Program-made: the position numbers and the translations under genes
Part shown: positions 36,735 through 48,475 of the stretch, in pieces
Layout of the letters: each line of letters opens with the position of its first letter
Numbering within the stretch: the first letter of the stretch is position 1
Notes under the pieces: model-generated
Database searches by the model: none
Told to the model about the DNA's origin: nothing
What the model saw: only the letters and a program-made list of their open reading frames with translations
Assembly (NCBI RefSeq): GCF_011764545.1
Contig: NZ_AP022870.1
Location: 4,014,001 to 4,078,000, forward strand
Direction: 5' to 3'
DNA from: Phytohabitans flavus
GTDB lineage: Bacteria; Actinomycetota; Actinomycetes; Mycobacteriales; Micromonosporaceae
Length of the DNA stretch: 64,000 bases

Positions 36735-37520
36735 TCAGTCGCGGACGAAGGCCAGCCTGATGAACGTGTAGTCGATGCCTACCCGCTTCCAGTGCACCGG
36801 GCGCTCGGGGTGCGCGAGCTCCAGCTCGCCGAGCAGCCGCAGCCCGTGCCGCTCGGCGAGCGCCACCATCTCCTTGATCTCCACCGGGGAGAAGATGTGC
36901 ACCGGCTTGCCGTACGCCATCTTGCCGCGCGTGTCCGTCGGGTCCTGGTCGTAGTCGGTGGAGACGACGAGCACGCCGCCCGGGCGCAGGATCCGGGCGG
37001 ACTCGGCCAGGAACGGGTCCAGCGGCACCCCGTGCTCGATCACGCTCATGCAGGTGACCGCGTCGAAGCGGGCTTTCGGGAAGTCGGTGGCGGTGATGTC
37101 GCCGTACCGGAACAGGACGCCGTCGCGGCGGACGTCCGCGCCGAACTCCAGGTTGTTGCCGACCAGGTCGCGCAGGCCGAACAGGCGCAGCCACGGCAGT
37201 ACCGGGGAGTACCGCGCGCTGCCGGCGTCCAGTACCGCCGCGCCCGTGCCCAGCCGGGAAAGGATCAACCCCACGGCGCCGAGCGCGTCCCAGTTCTTCG
37301 GGCGGTCGTGGTGCGGCGGCAGGCGCAGCCGCCGGCACTCGGCGAGCGCGGCCACCCACTCGCCGCGCGTACGGAGCACGTCCGTGGGGGGCATCGGCGC
37401 GGGGTGGGCGGCCGGCGCGGCGATCGCGCGCTGGAGCCGCACCCGGGTCCACAGCAGGCCCTCGGCCACCCGCTTGGCGAGCGCGGTGGCCACCCCGCCG
37501 GGCGGTGCCGCCGCGCTCAC
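36735..37520 (-). CDS. Class I SAM-dependent methyltransferase
   Basis: A 261-residue methyltransferase. The SAM loop is AAVLDAGSARYSPVLPWL (D-A-G form), followed by FDAVTCMSVIEHGVPLDPFL and GGVLVVSTDYDQDPTD. The N-terminal part contains basic residues and WTRVRLQRAIAAP. Its GTG start overlaps the stop of the upstream membrane protein (GTGA), so it is translated with it. Substrate unknown; the context suggests a sugar of the surface glycan. Confidence 0.85.
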   Translation of the reverse strand: MSAAAPPGGVATALAKRVAEGLLWTRVRLQRAIAAPAAHPAPMPPTDVLRTRGEWVAALAECRRLRLPPHHDRPKNWDALGAVGLILSRLGTGAAVLDAGSARYSPVLPWLRLFGLRDLVGNNLEFGADVRRDGVLFRYGDITATDFPKARFDAVTCMSVIEHGVPLDPFLAESARILRPGGVLVVSTDYDQDPTDTRGKMAYGKPVHIFSPVEIKEMVALAERHGLRLLGELELAHPERPVHWKRVGIDYTFIRLAFVRD

Positions 37521-38491
37521 GTCCCCTCCTCCTCCGGATGCTTCGGCTTGTGGATGCTCAGCGTCGCCATGCCCAGGTCCACGGCGGCCAGCACGAGGCG
37601 GGAGACGAGCACGACGGCGGCCGCGGACTGCGGCGAGATGACGGTGGCGAGGGCCGCGCCGAGCGCCAGCTCCCGCACGCCGAAGCCGGCCGGCGCCGGC
37701 ACGAAGAGCAGGCCCGCGCAGTACGCCAGCGTGAAGCCACCCACCGCCAAGGGAAGCACGGTCCAGCCCTCGGCGCCGGCCGCGCGGACCAGGACGAAGC
37801 AGTGCAGCCCCATCAGGCACCAGCTGAGGATCTGCCAACCTGTCGCGGCGAGCATGCCTCGGCCGGTGGGGCGCACGGCGATCGGCGGGCGGCGGAACGT
37901 GCGGAACAGCAGGTTGATGCCCCGGGTGGTGACCGCCGGGTGGATCGCCGCGACGAGTACCGGCAGGATCAGCCACAGCCACCAGTACTGGCGCAGCGCG
38001 TCGCCCGCGCCGAACGGCAGCAGGATCACCGCCATGCTGAGGCCGACCGCGAGCGACAGCACGACCGCGAGCACGCTGACCGCGAACGACACCGCGCGCG
38101 GCACCCTCAGGAACTTGGCCAGCTCGACCTGCGCGACGAACGTCCAGACCGAGCCGGGCAGGTACTTGCCGAGCTGGCTGCTGTAGAAGACCCGGGCGGC
38201 CGGGATCACGGGCAACGGGTGGCCGAGGTCGGCGAGCAGGCGCCGCCAGGCGAGCATGCCGGCGACACCGGCGCCGACCACCAGGGGTACCGAGCCGAGC
38301 GCGGCACCCCAGCCGATCTCGCTGAGGGCGGGGCCGGTCTCGCCCCAGTGGGCGGCGATGTACCAGACGCCGGCCGTGGCCGCGAGGACCAGGAATCCGA
38401 TCTTGAGCCAGATGCCGAGCCCACGCGGGCGGCGTGGCGCCGGCGGCGCGGGAGCAGACACGGTCGTGCCGGACGGGGTGGGCGGGGTCAC
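37517..38491 (-). CDS. Lysylphosphatidylglycerol-synthase-TM-like membrane protein
   Basis: A 324-residue protein with about eight membrane segments and the signature FYSSQLGKYLPGSVWTFVAQVELAK, plus FVPAPAGFGVRELALGAAL near the end. It is the intact relative of the protein at 29615-30579. The family includes the flippase domain of MprF. GTG at 38491 overlaps the GT4 stop (GTGA), and its own stop overlaps the next gene, so it is central to the array. A lipid or lipid-linked-sugar flippase role is inferred. Confidence 0.88.
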   Translation of the reverse strand: MTPPTPSGTTVSAPAPPAPRRPRGLGIWLKIGFLVLAATAGVWYIAAHWGETGPALSEIGWGAALGSVPLVVGAGVAGMLAWRRLLADLGHPLPVIPAARVFYSSQLGKYLPGSVWTFVAQVELAKFLRVPRAVSFAVSVLAVVLSLAVGLSMAVILLPFGAGDALRQYWWLWLILPVLVAAIHPAVTTRGINLLFRTFRRPPIAVRPTGRGMLAATGWQILSWCLMGLHCFVLVRAAGAEGWTVLPLAVGGFTLAYCAGLLFVPAPAGFGVRELALGAALATVISPQSAAAVVLVSRLVLAAVDLGMATLSIHKPKHPEEEGT

Positions 38492-39581
38492 GAAGAGGCC
38501 GTCGCGAGGACCGCGGCGCAGTACGACCGCCAGCCGGGCGAGGCGTCGGCCGGGCTCACCGACCCGCGCAGCCGCTCCGGCTCGCCCTCGACGTAGAACC
38601 GGCGTAACGCCTCGCTCAGCGAGCCGATGTTGTCCGGCGCGCAGAGGACCCCGTCGACGCCGTCCCGGACGTCCTGCTCCACCGTGCCGACCCGGGTCGC
38701 GATCACCGGGCGGCGGTGGGCGTACGCCAGGAACACGTTGAGCGAGGCGGTCACCGACCGGTACGGCAACACAAGCGCGTCGACGTCGGTGAAGAGCCCG
38801 GGTACGTCGTCGGCGTCCACGTACCCAGGGCGAAGCTCCACTCTGGACGCCAGCCCGAGCTCGCCGACGAGCTGCTCGGTCTCCTCGGCGCCGCCCCAGA
38901 ATTCTCCGGCCACCCGCAACGAAACGTCCTCCGGCCCGTGGTCATGGCGTGCAGTAACAGGTCGAGCCCCTTGTACGGCCGCACGATCCCGAAGAAGAGC
39001 AGCCTGTTGAATACCTGGTCGGAAGCGGGCGCCGGTGTCCCGTCGCTGACGACCACCGGCGCCATGTGCTCCACCACCACCGGACGGTCGGTCAACGACT
39101 TGGCCAGCTCGGCCTGCTCGTCCGAGTGAACCAGAACCTCGTCGACCCTGGCCAGAACACTGCGGGTGAGCCGCATGTCCATCGCGTGGCGCTCGTGCGG
39201 AAGCACGTTGTGGCACTGGGCCACCACGCGCGTCCTACGGCCGCCGCCCAACCCGGCGAGGATTGCCAGGTACGCCGGGAGCTGCATGGGTGTGGCCACG
39301 ACGAGCACCACCACGTCGTAGGCGCGTAGCCGCCGGCCGCAGGTCAGCCAGGTGTCCGGGCGCCGCCAGGACAACCGGCGAACCGTGTCCGGAAACGGTG
39401 GCAGCTCCGGCTCCCCCAGCGTCAGCTGCCCTGGGTAGAGCAGCCTCGGGTACTGGTGCGACCAGGACTCCAGCCGTACCTTGTGACCCGCCGCGGTCAG
39501 CTCGTGGGCCAGCGCCGTCGTGTACTGGGCGATGCCGCCCTTGTACGGATGTGCCGGCCCCACGATGGCTACGCGCACCAC
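38488..39581 (-). CDS. GT4-type glycosyltransferase (frameshifted here)
   Basis: About 364 residues with one base added to the run at 38935-38937, joining LLLHAMTTG to PEDVSLRVAGEFWGG. The N-terminal VAIVGPAHPYKGGIAQYTTAL is the classic GT4 acceptor-domain start with the glycine-rich loop; the C-terminal domain has LLFFGIVRPYKGLDLLLHAM and VDALVLPYRSVTASLNVFLAY, where the donor-site Glu is not obvious. Likely extends a lipid-linked glycan in the cytoplasm. Separated by 12 bp from the GT2 gene upstream. Confidence 0.85.
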
Positions 39582-39593
39582 GTGGAGGCCCGC

Positions 39594-40505
39594 TCAGTCA
39601 GCCCGCGACCGGACGATGAGGTCGGCCAGGAGGGCTACCGCCGCGATGATGAGCCCGGTGACGATGAGCAGCATCGCGTTGGTGGTGACGCGGAAGTAGT
39701 ACTGGAAGATGTCGACGATCGCCTTGACCACGCCGAGTCCGAAAAGGAAGAGCGCGAGCGGCATCAGCACCTTGATCGGGTTGAAGTACACCGTCATGCG
39801 AAGCACCTGGAGGATGTACCGGTAGGCGTCCCGCACGAAGTGGAACTTGCTCTTGCCGGACCGCTTGGCGTACTCGATCGGCAGGAAGTCGACCTGGTGC
39901 TGGTTGGACAGGAACGCGAGCGTGATCGTGGTGACGCAGGAGAACCCGGGGGGCAGCAGCCGCAGGTAGGGCAGGGAGACGTCCTTGCGGAACGCGCGCA
40001 GGCCGGAGTTGAGGTCCGGGATCTTCGTACCGGCGAGCAGCTCGGCGAACTTGCGGATGGCGAACTTGGCCGGCACCCGCAGCACCTTGTGGCTGCCCTG
40101 CTCGGTGGTGCGCGCGCCGACGACCTGGTCGACGTGCTCGTTGTCGCGCAGGTACCGCGCGAACTCGGGGATCCGCTCGTTCGGGTACGACATGTCGGCG
40201 TCGGTCCACACCACGATGCCGCCGAACGCCTCCTGCGAGCCGATGCGGCGGGCGGTACCGGAGCCGCCGTTGCGCTGGAACGCCATGATCCGCATGTGCG
40301 GGAAGCGGGGCTCGGCCTCGCGGATCACGGCAAGCGTGTTGTCGGTGGACTTGTCGTCGATGACGAGCAGCTCATAGGTGAACTCGCTGGCGTCCATCGC
40401 CTTCGTGATGCGCTCGATCTCGTCCACCACGTGGGTCTGCTCGTTGTAGCAGGGTAGGACGATGGTCACGTCAAGCGTGGCCCGCTCAGGTTGAGTTGGT
40501 GCCAT
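39594..40505 (-). CDS. GtrB/CsbB-type GT2 with two C-terminal membrane helices
   Basis: A 303-residue enzyme. The GT2 core shows TIVLPCYNEQTHVVDEI, LLVIDDKSTDNTLAVI and GIVVWTDADMSYPNE (D-x-D), then IPDLNSGLRAFRKDV. The C-terminus has two hydrophobic helices (LALFLFGLGVVKAIVDIF and MLLIVTGLIIAAVALLADL), as in bactoprenol glucosyltransferases GtrB/CsbB, which make polyprenyl-phosphate sugars on the inner face. It lies about 50 bp below the YfhO gene. ATG at 40505 is chosen; an ATG 16 codons upstream is possible. Confidence 0.88.
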   Translation of the reverse strand: MAPTQPERATLDVTIVLPCYNEQTHVVDEIERITKAMDASEFTYELLVIDDKSTDNTLAVIREAEPRFPHMRIMAFQRNGGSGTARRIGSQEAFGGIVVWTDADMSYPNERIPEFARYLRDNEHVDQVVGARTTEQGSHKVLRVPAKFAIRKFAELLAGTKIPDLNSGLRAFRKDVSLPYLRLLPPGFSCVTTITLAFLSNQHQVDFLPIEYAKRSGKSKFHFVRDAYRYILQVLRMTVYFNPIKVLMPLALFLFGLGVVKAIVDIFQYYFRVTTNAMLLIVTGLIIAAVALLADLIVRSRAD

Positions 40506-40557
40506 CGTGGGGCGCCCCTCGGCGGTCCGTACCGTCTGCTCGATAATCATCGACTCG

Positions 40558-43443
40558 TCACAATCTGGCCCGGCGTGCGTCGCCGATGCCCTCGGATGCG
40601 GAACGGCGGCGGTCCCGGACGCGTCCGGCCACCACCACCACGACGAGGGCGATGACCATGAGCATAGAGACCCAGCCGCCGAGATTATCGTATGGCGCGG
40701 CATATTGGACGCGCACCAGGTGCTCCCCAGCGGGGACGGCGACGGCCGCTAGGCCGTGGTCGGCCGGCACGAGGTCGGCCGGCTCCCCATCTACCGTGGC
40801 TTTGAACTGGCCCTGGATCGCATCGGCGATCACCAGGTATCCGGCGCCCTTGGCGGACACCGAGACCTCTATCTTGTCGGTGCCGTCCTCGTCGATCCGC
40901 AGGTCGGCCGGCGCACCGTCCGTGTGCGGCCCGGGCGTGTCGAGCACGACCTGGTCGGCGCGGAGCGTGCCGCTCGTTTCGAGGTCGACCCGGGACGGGC
41001 CGTCGGGCTGGACGATCGCGTCGCTCGCCCAGCGGATCCGCGGCGCCGCGTTCAGCCGCTCGTACACCACGGCGGGGCTGGACCGCACGAGCCGCAGCCC
41101 GTCGCCGGTCGAGGTGACCGTACCGACCGCGACCCGCCCGAAGGTGCCCTCGGCGCTGAGCGGCCCGCCGAACCCTGTGGTGTTGAAGTCGACGGTCAGC
41201 TCGGTACCCACCGGTATGTCCTCGCCCACCACGGGTACCTCGAACGCCTTACCCGCGCCCATCGCCCGGGCCAGCCGCTGGGACCGGGCCACCTCCCGGC
41301 CGTCGGGGTCCTTGAGCACCACCTCGACCGTCGCATCCGGGGTGCGCGGCGGCAGCGGGCCGACCGGCGTGATGACCACCGCCCGCAGCGGCTCTTCGAC
41401 GATGAAGTGCGGCAGGGCCGGCGTACCCGGTACGACGGTGATCGGCGAGCCACCCGACTGGGGCGGCGTGCGGCGGCCGAACACCCGGTCGGACGGGCTG
41501 GTGACGAAGTAGCGGACGCCGAGCCGGTCGAGCACGGGGCTTGTCGCCACGTCGGCCCGCGCGGGATTGTCGAGCCAGGTGGGCGAGCCGAACTGCTCGG
41601 TCGGCAGCCCCTGGACAAGCTCGGCGAAGCGCTCGTGGACGAACTGGTGCCCGCTCAGCGCCCGCAGCTGGAGCTGGGAGTCGGCGCCGGCGTACATGGC
41701 CGTCCAGGTGCCGGCGAACCGCTCGTGGCCCAGGTGCTCCCTGAGGTACCGGTGGGTCTCGGTGATCGGGTAGAAGGTCTCCTTGCCGACCCGGGGCAGG
41801 TACGGGACGGTCAGCGTGAGCGCCTGCACGGCCGCGAGCACGGGCAGAATGGCGGCCGCGCCCACGCGCACCCCGCCCCACAGCCGCCCCGGCCGGCCGC
41901 CCGACCACCACGCCAGGGCGACGGCACCCGCTGCTACGGCGAGGAAGGCGAGGCCGATCAGTACCTCGCGGTCGAGCTGCCCCACCCGCTCGGCCCGCCG
42001 CGCGGGGTCACCGCCCGCGATCCGCCGCGCCTGCCAGAAGATCAGTACGCCGAAGAGGGCGATGGCGCCCGTGACGCTGGCGGCGTACCGGAAGCGGAGG
42101 CGGCGCACGTCCTCGGCGACGGGCGCCTCCGGCCGGCGGCGCAGGATGACCTCCAGGCCGATCGCCGCGAGCGCCGCGACGAGCAGCCACACGACGCTGC
42201 GCGCGCGCCCGACGAAGTTGGTGGAGAACACCGGCAGGTGGTGGATGACGCCGACGCCCGGCGCCGTATAGATGACGACCAGCCAGACGCCCAGTGCCGC
42301 GACGAGGAACGTCCAGATGCCCCTGGGCAGGAAGGCGCGGGCGGCCCACGGCATCGCCACGGCGAGCACGACGAGCACGAGCCCGGCCGCGCCGACGTAG
42401 GACATCGACTCGACGAGGTTTTCCGGCAGGTACCACTGCGGCGGTCTGGAGGGGGTGACCGTGCCGAGCGCCCACGGGGCAAGCGAGGTGAGCAGGCTGG
42501 AGGCGGCGAGGTGCTCGCTCGCCTCCTGCTCCCGCCCGGCGATCAACACCTGCGACATCTCCCGGATGAACGGCAGCAGCTGGAACGCGAGCAGCGCCAC
42601 CCCGCCGGCCAGCCCCAGGGTGGCGCCGGCGACCACCCAGATCGGCCGGCGGATCTGCCCGGGGTACGCGGCGACGGCGCGGAGCACCAGGTAGGGCGCC
42701 GCCGTGAACAGCGTGAACGCGGTGACCGCCGGGAAGCCGCCGGCGAGCATGCCGCCGACCGCGAGGCTGATCAGGGCGGCGTCGCGCACCCGCCGCTCCT
42801 GTACGAACCGCTCCAACGTCCAGAAGACCGCCGGGATGAACGCCGCCGTGCGGGTGTGTGGCCAGTTGGTCCAGACGATCATGAAGGCGCTGCTCGCGAA
42901 GACGAGCCCGCCCAGTACCGCCGCGGGCCGGCCCAGCCGCAGCCGCCGCAGGAACAGGAACGTCACGACCCCGCAGAAGACGGTCTCCAGCAGCTTCACG
43001 TAGCCGGGCGCGAGCGTGTCGGGCAGCAGGTAGTACGGCAGGGTGAGCGGGTTGGCGAGGCCGAGCGTGGGGATCGCGCCGAGCGGGACGCCGCCGACGA
43101 CGTACGGGTTCCACGCCGCGAGGTGTCCGCGCCTGAGCTGCTTGGAGAAGAGCAGCGTGTCCGGCATGACCGCGTCGAACGTGTCGTCCATGTAGTCGTT
43201 CTGTATCGGGATGCCGGCCAGCCCCGCGTCCTGGTACGGGCTGCGCACTTGCAGCTCGTCGGTGGCGGCGAGCACTGAGCCGCCCCACAGCGGCGAGCCG
43301 ATAGTGCCGAGCGTGAAGAGGACGAAGGCCAGCACCCCGACCGTGGTGAGCACGTCGGGTCGCCACCACCGCCGGCGCGGGCCGGGCGGCCCGTCGTCCT
43401 CCGGCGCCGGCGCGGACGGCAGCGTGGTGTGCTGTATCGCCAT
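40558..43443 (-). CDS. YfhO-type membrane glycosyltransferase, paralogue 2
   Basis: An intact 961-residue protein and the best reference for its two relatives in the window. After a short cytoplasmic tail come about twelve membrane segments, with LAAWNPYVVGGVPLGAI, LGGLVFASSAFMIVWTNWP and NLVESMSYVGAAGLVLVV, then a long extracytoplasmic beta-rich region and one last membrane helix near the C-terminus. Start follows AGGAAGGCG. It is preceded by treZ with a 7-bp gap and followed by the GT2. By analogy with B. subtilis CsbB-GtcA-YfhO it should use the GT2 product as donor outside the cell. Confidence 0.9.
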   Translation of the reverse strand: MAIQHTTLPSAPAPEDDGPPGPRRRWWRPDVLTTVGVLAFVLFTLGTIGSPLWGGSVLAATDELQVRSPYQDAGLAGIPIQNDYMDDTFDAVMPDTLLFSKQLRRGHLAAWNPYVVGGVPLGAIPTLGLANPLTLPYYLLPDTLAPGYVKLLETVFCGVVTFLFLRRLRLGRPAAVLGGLVFASSAFMIVWTNWPHTRTAAFIPAVFWTLERFVQERRVRDAALISLAVGGMLAGGFPAVTAFTLFTAAPYLVLRAVAAYPGQIRRPIWVVAGATLGLAGGVALLAFQLLPFIREMSQVLIAGREQEASEHLAASSLLTSLAPWALGTVTPSRPPQWYLPENLVESMSYVGAAGLVLVVLAVAMPWAARAFLPRGIWTFLVAALGVWLVVIYTAPGVGVIHHLPVFSTNFVGRARSVVWLLVAALAAIGLEVILRRRPEAPVAEDVRRLRFRYAASVTGAIALFGVLIFWQARRIAGGDPARRAERVGQLDREVLIGLAFLAVAAGAVALAWWSGGRPGRLWGGVRVGAAAILPVLAAVQALTLTVPYLPRVGKETFYPITETHRYLREHLGHERFAGTWTAMYAGADSQLQLRALSGHQFVHERFAELVQGLPTEQFGSPTWLDNPARADVATSPVLDRLGVRYFVTSPSDRVFGRRTPPQSGGSPITVVPGTPALPHFIVEEPLRAVVITPVGPLPPRTPDATVEVVLKDPDGREVARSQRLARAMGAGKAFEVPVVGEDIPVGTELTVDFNTTGFGGPLSAEGTFGRVAVGTVTSTGDGLRLVRSSPAVVYERLNAAPRIRWASDAIVQPDGPSRVDLETSGTLRADQVVLDTPGPHTDGAPADLRIDEDGTDKIEVSVSAKGAGYLVIADAIQGQFKATVDGEPADLVPADHGLAAVAVPAGEHLVRVQYAAPYDNLGGWVSMLMVIALVVVVVAGRVRDRRRSASEGIGDARRARL

Positions 43444-43450
43444 CGCCTTC

Positions 43451-45172
43451 CTAGATCGCCACTATTGCCGCAGACTCCGCGGGGAGATCGGCCACCTCGC
43501 CGCGTACCTCCACACCGGGGTCGGTGACCAGCAGTGTCGAGCGGGCGAGGGCTGGCAGGGCGAGCCGCTGGGGGTGCGGCGCGAGGTTGGCGGCGACGGC
43601 CGTGGCGCCACGCCGGACCACCAGCGACAGGTCCCCCGGCCGGGCCTCCACCCGGTCCAGGCGAGGGTCGGTGAGGTCAGGGCGGTCGCGGCGCAGGGCG
43701 ATCAGCGCGCGGTGGAAGTCGTACAGCTCGCGGTGGGCCGGCTTGTCCCGCTCGACCCAGTCGAGGTGGGAGCGGGCGAACGTCGCCGGGTCCTGCGGGT
43801 CGGGCACCTCGTCGCCGTCCCACCCGTGCGCGGCGAACTCCCGGCGCCGTCCGCCGGCCACGGCCGCGGCCAGCTCGGGCTCGGGGTGGCTGGTGAAGAA
43901 CTGCCAGGGGGTACGCGCGCCCCACTCCTCGCCCATGAAGAGCATCGGCGTGAACGGGGCGGTGAAGAGCAGCACCGCGCCGACTTTCAGCAGGCCAGGG
44001 CTCAGCGCGTCGCTGATCCGGTCACCTGTCGCCCGGTTTCCGACCTGGTCGTGGTTTTGCAGGTACGCGACGAAGCGGTGCCCCGGCGTCCGTTCCCGGT
44101 CGACCGGGCGGCCGTGTACGCGCCGCCGGAAGCCGGACCAGGTGCCGGCGTGGAAGAAGGCGCCCGCGAGGACCGTGGCCAGGCAGTCCGTGGAGCCGAA
44201 GTCGCCGTAGTAGCCCTGCCGCTCCCCGGTCAGCAAGGCGTGCAGCGCGTGGTGGACGTCGTCGTCCCACTGCGCGTGCAGGCCGTACCCGCCGGCCTCC
44301 CGGGACGCGACGAGACGCGGGTCATTGAGGTCGGACTCCGCGATCAGCGTGAGTGGGCGGCCCAGGTGCGCGGCGAGGGCGTCCACCTCGGCGGCCAGCT
44401 CCTCCAGCAGGTGTACCGCCCGGTGGTCAACAAGCGCGTGCACCGCGTCCAGCCGCAGCCCGTCGGCGTGGTAGTCGCGCAGCCACATGAGTGCGCTGTC
44501 TATCACGTACCGGCGTACGCCGTCGGAGAGCGGGCCGTCGAGGTTGAGCGAGCGCCCCCAGGTGTTGGCGCCCTCGGCGAGGTAGGGCGCGAACAGGGGG
44601 GCGTACGCGCCGGAGGGGCCGAAGTGGTTGTACACCGCGTCGACGACGACGGCCAGCCCGCGCGCGTGGCAGGCGTCGACGAGGCGCTTGAGCCCGTCCG
44701 GCCCGCCGTACGGCTCGTGCGGTGCGTACCAGCAGACCCCGTCGTAGCCCCAGTTGTGGGTGCCGTTGAACGCGTTCACCGGGAGCAGCTCGACCGTGGT
44801 GACGCCGAGGTCGACGAGGTGGTCGAGGCGGGTGATGGCCGCGTCGAACGTGCCCTCCGGGGTGAACGTGCCGACGTGCAGCTCGTACAGCACGCTGCCG
44901 GGCAGGGCGCGGCCGGTCCAGCCGGCGTCGGTCCACCGGAACGCGGAGTGGTCGTAGATCCGGCTGGGCCCGTGCACCCCGTACGGCTGCCAGGGCGAGC
45001 GCGGGTCGGGCAGCGGCTCGTCCCCGTCGTCCAGCAGGAAGGCGTAATCGGTGGCGGGCGCCGTTGCCCGCCACCAACCGTCCTCACCCAGGGTGAGGTC
45101 CTGGTCCCGCCCGCCGTCCAGGCGCACACGTACCCGGGACCGCTCCGGCGCCCACACGGCGAACTCGGCCAT
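43451..45172 (-). CDS. treZ: Malto-oligosyltrehalose trehalohydrolase
   Basis: A 573-residue GH13 enzyme that releases trehalose from the end of maltooligosyl-trehalose made by TreY. N-terminal CBM48-like domain (MAEFAVWAPERSRVRV), then GH13 motifs: VVVDAVYNHFGPSG, DGLRLDAVHALVD (nucleophile Asp), LIAESDLND (acid Glu) and YLQNHDQVGNRA (third Asp). No treY is in the window, so that partner must be elsewhere. Placed between glgB and the YfhO gene, it suggests a tie between alpha-glucan and trehalose metabolism and the surface-glycan genes. Confidence 0.95.
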   Translation of the reverse strand: MAEFAVWAPERSRVRVRLDGGRDQDLTLGEDGWWRATAPATDYAFLLDDGDEPLPDPRSPWQPYGVHGPSRIYDHSAFRWTDAGWTGRALPGSVLYELHVGTFTPEGTFDAAITRLDHLVDLGVTTVELLPVNAFNGTHNWGYDGVCWYAPHEPYGGPDGLKRLVDACHARGLAVVVDAVYNHFGPSGAYAPLFAPYLAEGANTWGRSLNLDGPLSDGVRRYVIDSALMWLRDYHADGLRLDAVHALVDHRAVHLLEELAAEVDALAAHLGRPLTLIAESDLNDPRLVASREAGGYGLHAQWDDDVHHALHALLTGERQGYYGDFGSTDCLATVLAGAFFHAGTWSGFRRRVHGRPVDRERTPGHRFVAYLQNHDQVGNRATGDRISDALSPGLLKVGAVLLFTAPFTPMLFMGEEWGARTPWQFFTSHPEPELAAAVAGGRRREFAAHGWDGDEVPDPQDPATFARSHLDWVERDKPAHRELYDFHRALIALRRDRPDLTDPRLDRVEARPGDLSLVVRRGATAVAANLAPHPQRLALPALARSTLLVTDPGVEVRGEVADLPAESAAIVAI

Positions 45173-45209
45173 GGCCCCTATCCTGCCCGTTGCGACAGCT
45201 TTTATCCGG

Positions 45210-45251
45210 GTTTACGGCCTCACGCTGTCCGGCGACGCAGCGTTTACGGCC

Positions 45252-45272
<21 letters not shown>
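45210..45272. repeat. 31-bp tandem duplication of the glgB 3' end
   Basis: Bases 45210-45240 and 45242-45272 are identical, with one base between. The right copy carries the last codons of glgB (ending LRRRTA) and its stop; the left copy is a non-functional repeat of the same 3' end lying in the gap to treZ. Confidence 0.9.
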
Positions 45273-47095
<1,823 letters not shown>

Positions 47096-47096
<1 letters not shown>

Positions 47097-48475
47097 CAGG
47101 CGACCGCCAACAGGTTGCCCTCGCGGATGTTCAGGGTCGGACGGCCCTGCGCCATCCGGGCCTCGGCCTGCGCCGCGTTGAACGCCGGCGCCTGCGCGAT
47201 CGCCGCGGAGTAGACGGCCGACGTGTGGGCCGCGATCGAGGCCCAGCCGTACCGCTCGTGCACCATCGCACGGGCGCGGCCGGCCATCTCGCGAGCCTGA
47301 TCGGCGTCGGACAGCAGCGTGCCGATCGCGTCGGCCAGCGCGTCCGGGTCCTTGGCCGGGAACGTCATGCCGTTGATACCCGGCGTGACGAACTCGGCCA
47401 GCCCGCCGGTCGAGGCGACCGCGAGCGGCGCGCCGGCCGCCGCGCCCTCGAGCGCGACCATGCCGAACGGCTCGTAGATGCTCGGCACCGCGAAGCAGTC
47501 CGAGGCGGCGATCACGGCGGGCAGGTCGGTGCCGCCGAGGAAGCCGGGGAACGTGACCGTCTGGCCCAGGCCGAGGCGGTGGATGTCCGCCTCGAGCTCC
47601 GGCCTGTACGGGCCGTCGCCAGCGATCACCAGGCGTAGGCCGGGGTGCCGGTCACGCAGCTTGGGCAGGCTGGCGATCAGGTCCTGCACGCCCTTCTCGT
47701 ACACAAGGCGGCCGGCGAAGGTGAGCAGCGGGCCGTCACCGGCGAACCGCCGGCGGGCCGAGGCGACGGCGTCCGCCGGCACCTGCCAGCGGTCGGTCTC
47801 CACGCCGTTAGCCACCACGTCGAGGCGCTGGGTGGGCAGGTCGAACAGGCGGTTGACCTCCCACTTCATGTACTCGGAGCAGACGATGACGCGGGCCGCC
47901 TCCTGGCCGAGCCACCACTCGACGGAGTGGATGGCCTTGTTCATCTCGTCGGGCAGCCAGCCCTGGTGGCGGCCGGCCTCGGTGGCGTGGATGGTCGCCA
48001 CGAGCGGCAGGTCCAGGTGCTCCTTGAGCGTGATCGCGGTGTGCGTGACAAGCCAGTCGTGGGCGTGGATCACGTCGTAGTCGCCGGACTCCGCGGCGCG
48101 CAGCGCGGCCCGGGTCAGCGTGTGGTTGAACGCCATCGTCCAGGCCAGCAGCGAGGGCGTGGCCAGCGGGAAGACCGGCGGGTCCTCGGGGGCGCGGACG
48201 ATGCGCACACCCTCGGCGTACTCCTCCAGGGGAGCGCCGGGCGCGTGCCGGGTGACGACGGTGACCTCGTGGCCGGCGGCGGCCAGGGTGGTCGAGAGGT
48301 GGTGCACGTGCCGCCCGAGGCCACCCACCAGGACCGGCGGGTACTCCCAGGAGAGCATCAGGATGCGGCGGCGCCCGTCGGGCGCGCTGCCGTGGTGGCT
48401 CGGGGTCTGCGGGAACGTCGGGGCGGTCGGGGAGGGACGGAAGGCGCCGTCGGTGGGCTCGACCCGCAGGGTCAC
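47096..48475 (-). CDS. GlgA/Rv3032-like GT4 alpha-glucosyltransferase
   Basis: A 459-residue GT-B enzyme. The N-terminal signature LMLSWEYPPVLVGGLGRHVH (K-x-GG-like loop) and DYDVIHAHDWLVTHTAI are shared with actinobacterial glycogen-synthase-like GT4 enzymes; the donor site is SIYEPFGMVALEGAAAGAPL (E-x7-E). It probably extends alpha-1,4-glucan; glgB follows immediately with an overlapping start and should branch the product. First gene of the long minus-strand array. Confidence 0.88.

Noticed and set aside
40756..43278. Open frame of 840 codons antisense to the YfhO gene
   Set aside because: Low-complexity Arg/Glu/Gly-rich translation, no start context; the opposite strand encodes a coherent membrane protein.
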